Positions 5,384-11,463 of a stretch of 11,463 nucleotides of DNA are shown here, piece after piece. The stretch is from an uncultured Collinsella sp. (GTDB lineage: Bacteria > Actinomycetota > Coriobacteriia > Coriobacteriales > Coriobacteriaceae). The stretch lies in assembly GCA_900542555.1 (NCBI GenBank), contig UQNU01000061.1, forward strand, positions 1-11,463, read 5' to 3'. Every line of letters begins with the position of its first letter. The stretch's first letter is position 1. Made by a program: the position numbers and the translations under genes. The notes under the pieces are model-generated. The model was given only the letters and a program-made list of their open reading frames with translations, did not search any database and was not told the DNA's origin.

Positions 5384-6295
5384 CTAGGCGAGGGGCGTGG
5401 GCTCCCATTCTCCGGTGGCGTGAGGGATGTCGAAGGTTCGATAACCGCAGCCGTAGGCGTGGGCCTGAGCCTCGCGGATGTTCCAGCAAATATCGCAGGC
5501 GCGGTGCGCGTCTGAGCCAAAGGTGATGGGTACCTCGGCGTGGGCGAAGCAACGAAAAAGACCGGTCGAGGGGTAATAGTCGTCGAGCCCCTTGCGCGGT
5601 GCGGCGGTCGAGACCTCAACGCGGCGGCCCGTATCGTGGGCGCACTCAGCCATCTGCCCCCAGAACGGCGCGGGGTCAAAGTCGGGCGCAAAGCCTTCCT
5701 TCGAAAAGCGCATGACCAGGTCGGGGTGGGCCATCACATCAAAGTTAAGCGGACTTTCGCAGGCGCGGCACCAGTCGTCGACATAGCGCTCCCATACGCC
5801 GCGCACGCCTAAGTTTTCCCAAACATGCAAATCGGTGTCGTCGTCGATCCAACCGCAGCGCGAATCGGGCGTATCGGGACGAGCGACGTCCTCTGTCCCC
5901 GTCATGCCCGCAGCGCCTGCCGCAATATCGCCCGGGTTGCCAATCCAATGTACGCTGCCCAGGCGCACGACGGTGCCCTGGGACCAGCGCTCAACCAAAG
6001 GCTCGCAGCCTTCGTACCAATCGCACTCAAAGCCATAGATAAGCTCGAGCTCCGGCGCGATCTGCGCGGCGAGCTTGCGGGCGTCCTCAAAGGCCAGGCG
6101 ATGTGCCGGCAGGTCGCCCTCGACAACCTGCACTTCGCAGTTGGCGTCCATGCTGGCAGGCAGGGTAAGGTGGTCGGTCGAGACCATAACGCGGCAGCCA
6201 GCGGCCGCGGCAGCGCGGACGTTCTCCTCAAACGAGGCGTGCCCGTCCGAGAACGAGGTGTGGGTATGGCAATCGACCAGCGGGCAAGCAGACAT
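5384..6295 (-). CDS. hisJ: PHP-domain phosphatase, probable histidinol-phosphatase
   Basis: This cytoplasmic PHP-family metal phosphatase has 303 residues. The likely reaction is L-histidinol phosphate to L-histidinol plus phosphate, the pathway step that no other gene in this his cluster covers. Metal-ligand motifs in order are DCHTHTSFSDGH (His10, His12, Asp17), STDH (His42), GFECDW (Glu90), GSVHWI (His116), DVMAHPD and FGSDAH near the C-terminus, matching the HisJ/HisK group. It is somewhat longer than B. subtilis HisJ (~268), mainly in the middle, around GNPGDIAAGAAGMTGTEDV. The start is supported by AAGGAG (6301-6306 on the minus strand) with five bases of spacing. It converges on hisE and is separately transcribed. 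The PHP fold is certain; the substrate is inferred from motifs and neighbourhood, and another phosphoester substrate is possible. Confidence 0.85.
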   Translation of the reverse strand: MSACPLVDCHTHTSFSDGHASFEENVRAAAAAGCRVMVSTDHLTLPASMDANCEVQVVEGDLPAHRLAFEDARKLAAQIAPELELIYGFECDWYEGCEPLVERWSQGTVVRLGSVHWIGNPGDIAAGAAGMTGTEDVARPDTPDSRCGWIDDDTDLHVWENLGVRGVWERYVDDWCRACESPLNFDVMAHPDLVMRFSKEGFAPDFDPAPFWGQMAECAHDTGRRVEVSTAAPRKGLDDYYPSTGLFRCFAHAEVPITFGSDAHRACDICWNIREAQAHAYGCGYRTFDIPHATGEWEPTPLA

Positions 6296-6325
6296 GGCGG
6301 CTCCTTTGCGTCAAGCGAATCCGCT

Positions 6326-6337
6326 CCATTGTAATGG
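6326..6337 (-). promoter_or_regulatory. Possible -10 element within a 12-bp palindrome upstream of the PHP gene
   Basis: CCATTGTAATGG (6326-6337) is a perfect inverted repeat with a two-base centre. On the minus strand it contains TACAAT (6328-6333), a good -10 hexamer, 32 bases before the PHP start codon. I find no convincing -35 at 16-18 bases. A palindrome over a -10 could be an operator, but this is weak. Confidence 0.25.
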
Positions 6338-6519
6338 CGCGACCCCTGACGCGCCGGGAACGCTGCAAGTCGAAACCGACTGGAAAGAGCAGGCGGCGCA
6401 CGCCGACGTCCGCGACGGGCAAAAGTCCCGCCCATCCCATGACGACGCTTCTACGCCGCCCGCGATGTGTTAGCGTTTGGGTGAACAAAACGAGCCCGTG
6501 CGGAAAGGAGCCGGACCGT
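6338..6519. other. Divergent intergenic spacer between PHP gene and LarC-like gene
   Basis: A plus-strand frame stays open through this spacer into the LarC-like gene, but its translation is a basic, repetitive string with no family resemblance, and a better ribosome binding site lies at 6504-6510. A short hairpin (GGCGCG 6336-6341 with CGCGCC 6350-6355) is visible. I do not see a clear promoter for the downstream operon. Confidence 0.5.
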
Positions 6520-7005
6520 ATGCCATGCGATAGCAAATCTCCGCTGTCCCGCGAGACCGATGCGCCCGAGACCATCGTCAAGCTGGAATGCGATATCGAC
6601 GACGCATCGCCCGAGGTGCTCGCCTACGCCGCCGACCGCCTGCGCGAGGCTGGTGCGCGCGAGGTGCATTGGCTGCCCCTCTATTGCAAGAAAGGCCGCC
6701 CCGGCTGGCAGCTGCAGGTAATCTGCACCCACGAGGATATCGAACGCCTACAGACGATTATCTTTTTGGAAACCACGACCAATGGCATCCGCCGCCAGGT
6801 TATGGAGCGCGTTTGCCTACCACGCTGCTTTGAGCGCGTAACGACGCCATGGGGCGAGGTGTCCGTTAAAGTGGCCACCCTGCCCGACGGCAGTGAGCGC
6901 GCGGCGCCCGAGTACGAGGACTGCGCCCGCCTTGCCCGCGAGCACAATGTGCCGCTCCAACGCGTGATGCAGGCGGCCCAGAGCGCGGCACTGCGATTTG
7001 AGTAA
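6520..7005 (+). CDS. larC: Stand-alone LarC C-terminal-domain protein (nickel-pincer cofactor family)
   Basis: The 161-residue protein corresponds to the C-terminal half of LarC (DUF111 family). LarC is the CTP-dependent enzyme that inserts nickel into the pincer cofactor of lactate racemase, and this half (LarC2) is the CTP-binding part. Family hallmarks are ECDIDD (residues 23-28), LYCKKGRPG (54-62), LETTTNGIRR (83-92), a PWGEV segment, and APEYEDC near the C-terminus. The N-terminal, metal-binding half (LarC1) is absent: the start at 6520 follows AAAGGAG (6504-6510), and upstream lies a divergent gene. It heads an operon with yfcE and mazG, with no larA, larB or larE in the window. It may work with a separately encoded LarC1, or use the fold for another nucleotide-dependent role. 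Family membership is confident; the function is open. Confidence 0.82.
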   Translation: MPCDSKSPLSRETDAPETIVKLECDIDDASPEVLAYAADRLREAGAREVHWLPLYCKKGRPGWQLQVICTHEDIERLQTIIFLETTTNGIRRQVMERVCLPRCFERVTTPWGEVSVKVATLPDGSERAAPEYEDCARLAREHNVPLQRVMQAAQSAALRFE

Positions 7006-7060
7006 CGCGGCCGGCGGCACGCCACGCCCAGCTCCATCAACCCCACCCGAAAGGACCACC

Positions 7061-7609
7061 ATGAAATACCTCATCGCTTCTGACATCCACGGCTCGGCAT
7101 ACTGGACCGAGCGCCTCTGCGCCGCCATTGAGTCCGAGCAGCCCGATCGCATTGTGCTGCTGGGCGACCTGCTCTACCACGGCCCGCGTAACGACCTGCC
7201 GCGCGACTACGCTCCCAAGCGCGTGATTCCGCTGCTCAACGCCCTGGCCGACCGCATCATCGCGGTGCGCGGCAACTGCGACGCCGAGGTCGACCAGATG
7301 GTGCTCGACTTTCCCATCATGGCCGACTATGCCACGTTATTCGACGAGAACGGCCGCGAGCTGTTCCTGACGCACGGCCACGTTTTTGGCGCCGGTATGC
7401 ACAACAGCGTCGACCACGCGCCCGCGCTGCCCGAGGGCTCCGCGCTCGTCTACGGTCACACGCACATCAAGGTCAACGAAGCGAGCGAGGAGCATCCTGG
7501 TCTGTGGCTCTTCAACCCCGGCAGCGTGAGCATCCCCAAGGACGGTACGCACAGCTACGGCATCTACGAGGGCGGCGCGTTCCGCCACGTGATCATGGAG
7601 GAGGACTAG
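7061..7609 (+). CDS. yfcE: YfcE-family metallophosphoesterase (phosphodiesterase)
   Basis: This cytoplasmic, manganese-type calcineurin-like phosphoesterase has 182 residues, almost the same length as E. coli YfcE (~184), which hydrolyses model phosphodiesters and whose natural substrate is unsettled. The five family motifs are intact and in order: SDIHG (Asp8, His10), GDLLYHGPRN (Asp36), RGNCD, LTHGH and YGHTH, followed by NPGSVSIPK. The start is chosen at 7061 because AAAGGA (7050-7055) precedes it; an in-frame upstream extension would be coded by a spacer without homology. It lies 55 bases after the LarC-like gene and two bases before mazG, so the three are probably co-transcribed. Pairing with mazG suggests nucleotide or phosphoester housekeeping, but that is inference. 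Confidence 0.92.
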   Translation: MKYLIASDIHGSAYWTERLCAAIESEQPDRIVLLGDLLYHGPRNDLPRDYAPKRVIPLLNALADRIIAVRGNCDAEVDQMVLDFPIMADYATLFDENGRELFLTHGHVFGAGMHNSVDHAPALPEGSALVYGHTHIKVNEASEEHPGLWLFNPGSVSIPKDGTHSYGIYEGGAFRHVIMEED

Positions 7610-7611
7610 CC

Positions 7612-8472
7612 ATGGCCGAGCATATGGCTCAGCAAAATGCCGAGGGTTCGCGTGACCTGTCCACGCTGGTAGATGCATCGGCCGAGCTGCAGCATCTGGT
7701 GCAGACCATCTGGCGTCTGCGTCAGCCCGACGGCTGCCCGTGGGACCGTGGGCAGACGCACCGCAGCATTGGCAAGAACATGATCGAGGAGGCCTACGAG
7801 GCGCTTGACTGCATCGAGGCCGACGACGCGGCGCACCTGCGCGAGGAGCTGGGCGACGTGCTCATGCAGGTAGTGTTGCATGCGCAGATCGCGGCGGACG
7901 CCGGCGAGTTTACGCTGGCCGACGTGGCACACGATATCGACGCCAAGCTCATTCGCCGTCATCCGCACGTGTTTGGCGATGCGGATGCCGACAGCTCCGA
8001 CGAGGTACTCAAGATTTGGGACGAGGTCAAGCTTGCCGAGAAAGCCGCCAAGGACAAGGCCGTGGCGGCGGGCGAGGCCGCGCCCGAGGGTCTGCTCGAT
8101 GGCGTGCCCACGCATCTGCCGGCGTTGATGCAGGCTCAGAAGGTGTCGCGCAAGGCGGCTGCCGTGGGCTTTGAGTGGGAGACGGTCCAGGACGTGTGGG
8201 ACGAGGTCGCCGAGGAACGTGCCGAGTTTGAGGCCGAGGCCCCTGGCTCGCCCGAGCGCGAGATGGAGTTTGGCGACCTGCTCTTTGCCCTGGTCAACGT
8301 CGCGCGCAAGGAGGGGATTGACGCCGAGAGCGCCCTGCGTGCCAGCACAGCAAAGTTCCGCCGCCGCTGGGCCGCGATGGAGCAGATGGCGGCCGATGCT
8401 CACGTGGATCTTGCCGAGCTTTCGACCCACGGCCTCAACGACCTGTGGGACGCAGCAAAGGCAGGGGAGTAA
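7612..8472 (+). CDS. mazG: Nucleoside triphosphate pyrophosphohydrolase MazG
   Basis: MazG cleaves (d)NTPs to monophosphates and pyrophosphate, clearing non-canonical nucleotides and, in some bacteria, lowering ppGpp. The 286-residue protein carries two MazG domains, like E. coli MazG (263). The N-terminal one has the signature LRQPDGCPWDRGQTHRSI (about residues 36-53), EEAYE (Glu59, Glu60, Glu63) and EELGDVLMQVVLHAQ (about 78-92). A charged Ala/Lys-rich linker follows, then the second domain with KAAAVGFEW, EVAEERAEFE and EMEFGDLLFALVNVAR. The start at 7612 follows GGAGGAGGA (7597-7605), which overlaps the end of yfcE. The open frame upstream would overlap yfcE and is rejected. It ends eight bases before a strong terminator, closing this operon. 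Confidence 0.96.
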   Translation: MAEHMAQQNAEGSRDLSTLVDASAELQHLVQTIWRLRQPDGCPWDRGQTHRSIGKNMIEEAYEALDCIEADDAAHLREELGDVLMQVVLHAQIAADAGEFTLADVAHDIDAKLIRRHPHVFGDADADSSDEVLKIWDEVKLAEKAAKDKAVAAGEAAPEGLLDGVPTHLPALMQAQKVSRKAAAVGFEWETVQDVWDEVAEERAEFEAEAPGSPEREMEFGDLLFALVNVARKEGIDAESALRASTAKFRRRWAAMEQMAADAHVDLAELSTHGLNDLWDAAKAGE

Positions 8473-8479
8473 TACCGCG

Positions 8480-8521
8480 GGGGCGATGGGACGGACTTGT
8501 CCCATCGCCCCATTATTTTTT
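8480..8521 (+). terminator. Strong intrinsic terminator after mazG
   Basis: A perfect 13-bp stem (GGGGCGATGGGAC at 8480-8492 with its complement at 8499-8511) with a six-base loop is followed by ATTATTTTTT, matching a Rho-independent terminator. It separates the larC-yfcE-mazG operon from eno. Confidence 0.95.
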
Positions 8522-8529
8522 AAAAAAGG

Positions 8530-8559
8530 TTGTATCCCTTGGCTAACTTAGGGCATAAT
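8530..8559 (+). promoter_or_regulatory. Probable eno promoter
   Basis: TTGTAT (8530-8535) and CATAAT (8554-8559) form a -35/-10 pair with an 18-base spacer, placed between the mazG terminator and eno. Transcription from about 8566 would give a leader of roughly 95 bases that contains the palindrome CGCTGCAGCG (8599-8608). Confidence 0.5.
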
Positions 8560-8585
8560 GCAAAAAGTGCGACAAGGCTAACTTA
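8541..8585 (+). repeat. Direct repeat GGCTAACTTA flanking the eno -10 region
   Basis: GGCTAACTTA occurs at 8541-8550, between the proposed -35 and -10, and again at 8576-8585, in the early leader, 35 bases apart. A 10-base identical pair bracketing a transcription start is a plausible tandem binding site for a regulator, though chance is not excluded. Confidence 0.4.
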
Positions 8586-8661
8586 TGAACCTGCACGTCG
8601 CTGCAGCGTGTAAGCCGCGTTGCCAAGCATTCAACCCGTTTCCAAGTGAGAGGGAGACAAC

Positions 8662-9951
8662 ATGAGCGATATTTTGGACGTCTACGGTCGCGAGGTGCTC
8701 GACAGCCGCGGCAATCCCACCGTCGAGGTCGAGGTCGTGCTCGAGGACGGCAGCTTTGGCCGCGCAATGGTGCCTTCGGGTGCTTCGACCGGCGCCTTTG
8801 AGGCCTGCGAGCTGCGCGATGGCGACAAGGGCCGCTACCTGGGCAAGGGCGTTTCGCAGGCCGTCGAGCACGTCAACAACGAGTGCGCTAACGCCGTCGT
8901 GGGCCTCGACGCCTTCGACCAACGCGCCGTCGATGCCGCGCTGATTGCCGCGGACGGTACCCCCAACAAGACCAAGCTCGGTGCCAACGCCATCCTGGGT
9001 GTGTCGCTGGCCGTTGCCCGCGCCGCCGCCGAGTCGGCGGGCCTGTCGCTGTACCAGTACCTGGGCGGCGTCAACGCTCATCTGCTGCCCACACCTATGA
9101 TGAACATCCTCAACGGCGGCGTGCATGCCGACAATAACGTTGACTTCCAGGAGTTCATGATCATGCCGGTGGGCGCCCCGAGTTTTGCCGAGGGCCTGCG
9201 TTGGTGCGCCGAGGTATACCACACCCTCAAGGGCGTGCTGCACGAGGCCGGCCTGGGCGGCGGCGTGGGCGACGAGGGCGGCTTTGCCCCCAACCTTAAG
9301 ACCAATGCCGAGCCGTTCGAGTACATCACCAAGGCCGTGGAGAAGGCCGGCTTTAAGCCCGGCGTCGACTTCATGTACGCCATGGACCCGGCCTCGACCG
9401 AGTTCTACAACGCTGAGACCGGTATGTATGAGCTCAAGGGCGAGGGCGTGGAGTACACGAGTGCCCAGATGGTTGATTACTGGGAGAAGCTCGTTGACAC
9501 CTATCCCATCATCTCCATCGAGGACGGTATGGCCGAGGAGGACTGGGACGGCTGGGTCGAGCTTACCCGCCGCATTGGCAACAAGGTGCAGCTGGTGGGC
9601 GACGACCTGTTCGTCACCAACACCGAGCGCCTCAAGAAGGGCATCGAGCTGGGTGCCGCCAACGCGATCCTGGTCAAGGTCAACCAGATCGGTACGCTCA
9701 CCGAGTCACTCGAGGCCATCGAGACCGCCAAGGAGGCCGGTTACGCCTGTATCGTGAGCCACCGCTCCGGCGAGACCGAGGACTCCACGATCGCCGACCT
9801 GGTCGTGGGCGTCAACGCCGGCCAGATCAAGTCGGGCGCCCCGTGCCGTAGCGACCGTATCGCCAAGTACAACCAGCTCATCCGCATCGAGGACGAGCTC
9901 GAGGGCAGCGCGCACTACGCCGGCAAGGCCGCGTTCTACAACATTCGCTAA
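8662..9951 (+). CDS. eno: Enolase (phosphopyruvate hydratase)
   Basis: Enolase converts 2-phosphoglycerate to phosphoenolpyruvate in glycolysis. The 429-residue length matches bacterial enolases (E. coli ~432). Conserved segments in order: the mobile loop PSGASTGAFEACELRDGD (about 38-55), GGVHADNNVDFQEFMIMPVG, GGGVGDEGGFAPNL, SIEDGMAEEDWDGW and VGDDLFVTN with magnesium ligands, ILVKVNQIGTLTE with the catalytic Lys, and VSHRSGETEDSTIADLVV. All look complete, so it should be active. GAGAGGGA (8648-8655) serves as ribosome binding site. It has its own likely promoter and terminator, as expected for a highly expressed gene, and its codon use is strongly biased to C-ending codons. Flanking by mazG and an FtsB-like gene is the actinobacterial arrangement. 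Confidence 0.99.
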   Translation: MSDILDVYGREVLDSRGNPTVEVEVVLEDGSFGRAMVPSGASTGAFEACELRDGDKGRYLGKGVSQAVEHVNNECANAVVGLDAFDQRAVDAALIAADGTPNKTKLGANAILGVSLAVARAAAESAGLSLYQYLGGVNAHLLPTPMMNILNGGVHADNNVDFQEFMIMPVGAPSFAEGLRWCAEVYHTLKGVLHEAGLGGGVGDEGGFAPNLKTNAEPFEYITKAVEKAGFKPGVDFMYAMDPASTEFYNAETGMYELKGEGVEYTSAQMVDYWEKLVDTYPIISIEDGMAEEDWDGWVELTRRIGNKVQLVGDDLFVTNTERLKKGIELGAANAILVKVNQIGTLTESLEAIETAKEAGYACIVSHRSGETEDSTIADLVVGVNAGQIKSGAPCRSDRIAKYNQLIRIEDELEGSAHYAGKAAFYNIR

Positions 9952-10012
9952 ACGGGCGAATTTGGCGAGGGGGAGGCTGACTCGGTTCCGTCTCGCCTTG
10001 GCTGGATGCCGC

Positions 10013-10055
10013 AAGGCGCTATGGGCGTTGGGCCATATGGCTCAGCGCCTTTTTT
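10013..10055 (+). terminator. Probable intrinsic terminator after eno
   Basis: AAGGCGCT (10013-10020) pairs perfectly with AGCGCCTT (10044-10051) and runs into six T residues (10050-10055). The 23-base loop itself contains the self-complementary GCCATATGGC (10032-10041). A smaller stem (GGCGAG 9964-9969 with CTCGCC 9992-9997) lies upstream. Confidence 0.75.
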
Positions 10056-10094
10056 ATGTCGAGCAAAGGCTGGCGAAGGCGGTGCGGGCGCTCG

Positions 10095-10103
10095 TGCTAT
10101 AAC
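10095..10103 (+). promoter_or_regulatory. Possible extended -10 promoter for the septum-protein gene
   Basis: TGCTATAAC fits an extended -10 (TGnTATAAT with one change) about 44 bases before the downstream ATG. There is no good -35, as is common with extended -10 promoters. An alternative -10, TAGAAT, lies at 10104-10109. Confidence 0.4.
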
Positions 10104-10146
10104 TAGAATACTTAGCGCAAACAAACCTCAACCGCACAAGGCGCAC

Positions 10147-10911
10147 ATGGATCAGATTTACGACAACAGGTACTATTCCGCCGGTTCGCGTGAGCCGTCG
10201 CCTCGCCGTGCGCGCACGGTGCAGCTCGGTGGGTCCGCCTACGCTGGCGCCGACCGCTCCATGCAGCGCCCGACAAGTACCTCGCGCCCCAATGCTCAAG
10301 TGAATACTTCGTCAGATGGACCGGTGCGCCCGGCACGTTCGTCGCATGCTCAGCGCTCGTCGGCTCAAACGCACGATAGGTCGAGCAGGCCCTCGAACCG
10401 TCTTTCGGGCTCGGACTTTATGCACTACGCCAACGACAACGCGGTGGTCAAGGCGATCTACGACTTTACCCACGGTCCTCAGCGAGGGCTATTCATCGGC
10501 ATCGTCGTTGCCCTGGTGCTCGTGAGCCTGTATTTCCCCGTGCGCGACCTGTACGTGGCAAAGCGTTCGAGCGATATCTTGGCCAAGCAGGTCGAGATTC
10601 GCCAGCAATACAATGATGAGCTGCAAAAAAGCGTTGACAAGCTGCTCTCGGAGGAGGGTATCAAGGACGCGGCATCCGAGGACCTGGGCCTGGTGATGCC
10701 CGGCGAGAAGAGGATTGAAGTGCAGGGCCTGGACGGCGATTCGGACTCGTCGTCGGCTGAAAAGAAGTCGTCGAACGCCAAGAAGGCCAGCGAGGTGGCC
10801 AAGGAGATCGAAGAAGTCGGCAAGGACGCGCCATGGTACATCCGGACGCTTGACATGCTGTTTGGATTTAACGGCGTCGAGGGCCAGACGGTCGTGTCCA
10901 ACGGCAAATAG
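10147..10911 (+). CDS. FtsB/DivIC-like septum formation initiator protein with long disordered tails
   Basis: This 254-residue protein is predicted to be a single-pass membrane protein of the divisome, where FtsB/DivIC partners FtsL and FtsQ/DivIB. Residues 1-110 are a Ser/Arg/Pro-rich, low-complexity cytoplasmic region. Residues about 114-135 (from GLFIGIVVALVLVSLYF) form the membrane segment. A short heptad-like helix follows (about 140-170, from SDILAKQVEIRQQYNDELQK), then EDLGLVMPGEKRI, matching the ALGLVKPGE-type motif of the family. The C-terminus adds a Ser/Lys/Glu-rich linker and an aromatic end, DAPWYIRTLDMLFGF. Typical FtsB is about 100 residues, so both tails are extra. The ATG has only a weak AAGG upstream; an internal start at MHYANDN is possible but would discard the tail. 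The position after eno matches actinobacterial FtsB. Confidence 0.8.
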   Translation: MDQIYDNRYYSAGSREPSPRRARTVQLGGSAYAGADRSMQRPTSTSRPNAQVNTSSDGPVRPARSSHAQRSSAQTHDRSSRPSNRLSGSDFMHYANDNAVVKAIYDFTHGPQRGLFIGIVVALVLVSLYFPVRDLYVAKRSSDILAKQVEIRQQYNDELQKSVDKLLSEEGIKDAASEDLGLVMPGEKRIEVQGLDGDSDSSSAEKKSSNAKKASEVAKEIEEVGKDAPWYIRTLDMLFGFNGVEGQTVVSNGK

Positions 10912-10931
10912 CGCCCGGAGGGGAGCCCGCA

Positions 10932-11434
10932 ATGACAAATTGCAAACGATATAAGGTGGCCGCGATCGACCTGGGAACGGTGTCGTCGCGACTAGTGCTA
11001 GCGCAGGTCGAGGGCGGGGCGATCGTGGAATCGTCCAAGCATACCGAGATTACCGATCTGGGCGAGGGCGTGGACGCGACGGGCCGCTTTTGCGAGGCGG
11101 CGGTCGAGCGCGTGCTCTCCGCATGCCGCATGTTTGTGGACGAGGCGCGTGCCTTTGGGGCCGCGTGCGTCTGCGCCACGTGCACGAGTGCCGCGCGCGA
11201 TGCGTCCAACGCCGCGCTGCTGCTGGACGGTCTGCGCGATCTGGGGCTCGAACCGCAGGTGATTCCGGGCGAGGTCGAGGCGCGCCTGACGTTTTTTGGC
11301 GTGGCACACGACTTTGCTGGCGAGCGCATTATTGTCGCGGATTCGGGCGGCGGGTCCACGGAACTCGCGACGGGTGTCTATGCGCCGGAGCGCGGGGTCT
11401 TTGCGCTGGAGGGAACGCGCTCGCTGGACATTGG
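10932..11434 (+). CDS. ppx: Ppx/GppA phosphatase, N-terminal part (3' end cut by contig edge)
   Basis: This gene encodes the N-terminal ~167 residues of an exopolyphosphatase/guanosine-pentaphosphate phosphatase, an ASKHA-fold enzyme that releases phosphate from polyphosphate or converts pppGpp to ppGpp. Motifs: the nucleotide-binding-like AAIDLGTVSSRLVLA (about residues 10-24), CTSAARDASN, GEVEARLTFFGV with the catalytic-region Glu, and VADSGGGSTEL (Asp137 onward), then SLDIG. The ATG follows GGAGGGGAG (10917-10925) and lies 20 bases after the upstream stop, so it is likely cotranscribed with the septum gene. No stop codon is present: the frame runs into the adapter at 11435, so any residues reading CLLYTSPS are artificial. 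Ppx and GppA cannot be separated on this fragment. Confidence 0.92.
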
Positions 11435-11463
11435 CTGTCTCTTATACACATCTCCGAGCCCAC
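11435..11463 (-). other. Nextera adapter, reverse complement (artefact)
   Basis: These 29 bases are the exact reverse complement of the last 29 bases of the adapter at 20-48, starting with the Tn5 mosaic end CTGTCTCTTATACACATCT (11435-11453) and CCGAGCCCAC. It is read-through adapter retained at the contig edge. Genomic sequence ends at 11434. Confidence 0.98.

Noticed and set aside
7606..8505. Long minus-strand open frame opposite mazG
   Set aside because: It runs through the mazG terminator stem and mirrors a complete MazG; there is no independent evidence of coding.

Overview
This window is a high-GC, almost fully coding stretch of bacterial chromosome. It most likely comes from an actinobacterium of the class Coriobacteriia, and the style resembles Collinsella; that placement is inferred from gene order, composition and repeat style, not from a marker gene. 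Both ends are sequencing artefacts. Bases 1-48 are an Illumina Nextera P7/i7 adapter tail including an 8-base index, and 11435-11463 are the reverse complement of the same adapter. Genomic sequence therefore runs only from 49 to 11434, and the first (hisD) and last (ppx/gppA) genes are cut by the contig ends.

Region 1 (49-5224, + strand) is a histidine biosynthesis operon in the order hisD(partial)-hisC-hisB-hisH-hisA-hisF-hisI-hisE. Junctions within hisD-hisC-hisB and hisH-hisA-hisF are overlapping or separated by 0-3 bases. The two largest gaps, hisB-hisH (79 bases) and hisF-hisI (153 bases), each hold a palindromic element. Facing the operon on the minus strand (5384-6295) is a PHP-family phosphatase that could supply the histinol-phosphate phosphatase step, because hisB here encodes only the dehydratase. 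The convergent gap 5225-5383 is tiled by three back-to-back inverted repeats.

Region 2 (6520-8472, + strand) is a small operon: a stand-alone homologue of the C-terminal, CTP-binding half of the nickel-insertion protein LarC, a YfcE-type metallophosphoesterase, and a two-domain MazG nucleotide pyrophosphohydrolase. It ends in a strong intrinsic terminator.

Region 3 (about 8530-11434, + strand) holds eno (enolase) with its own likely promoter and terminator, a single-pass FtsB/DivIC-like septum protein with long disordered tails, and the 5' part of a Ppx/GppA phosphatase. The order mazG-eno-ftsB/divIC-ppx is a known actinobacterial neighbourhood and supports the placement.

The most unusual content is between the genes. 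Three hairpins share a GGGGAC-type core but have unrelated arms. There is also a 20-bp perfect inverted repeat and an 86-base imperfect hairpin inside the his operon. They look like a family of REP/MITE-like palindromic elements. I see no CRISPR array, tRNA, rRNA, transposase, phage gene or defence system.
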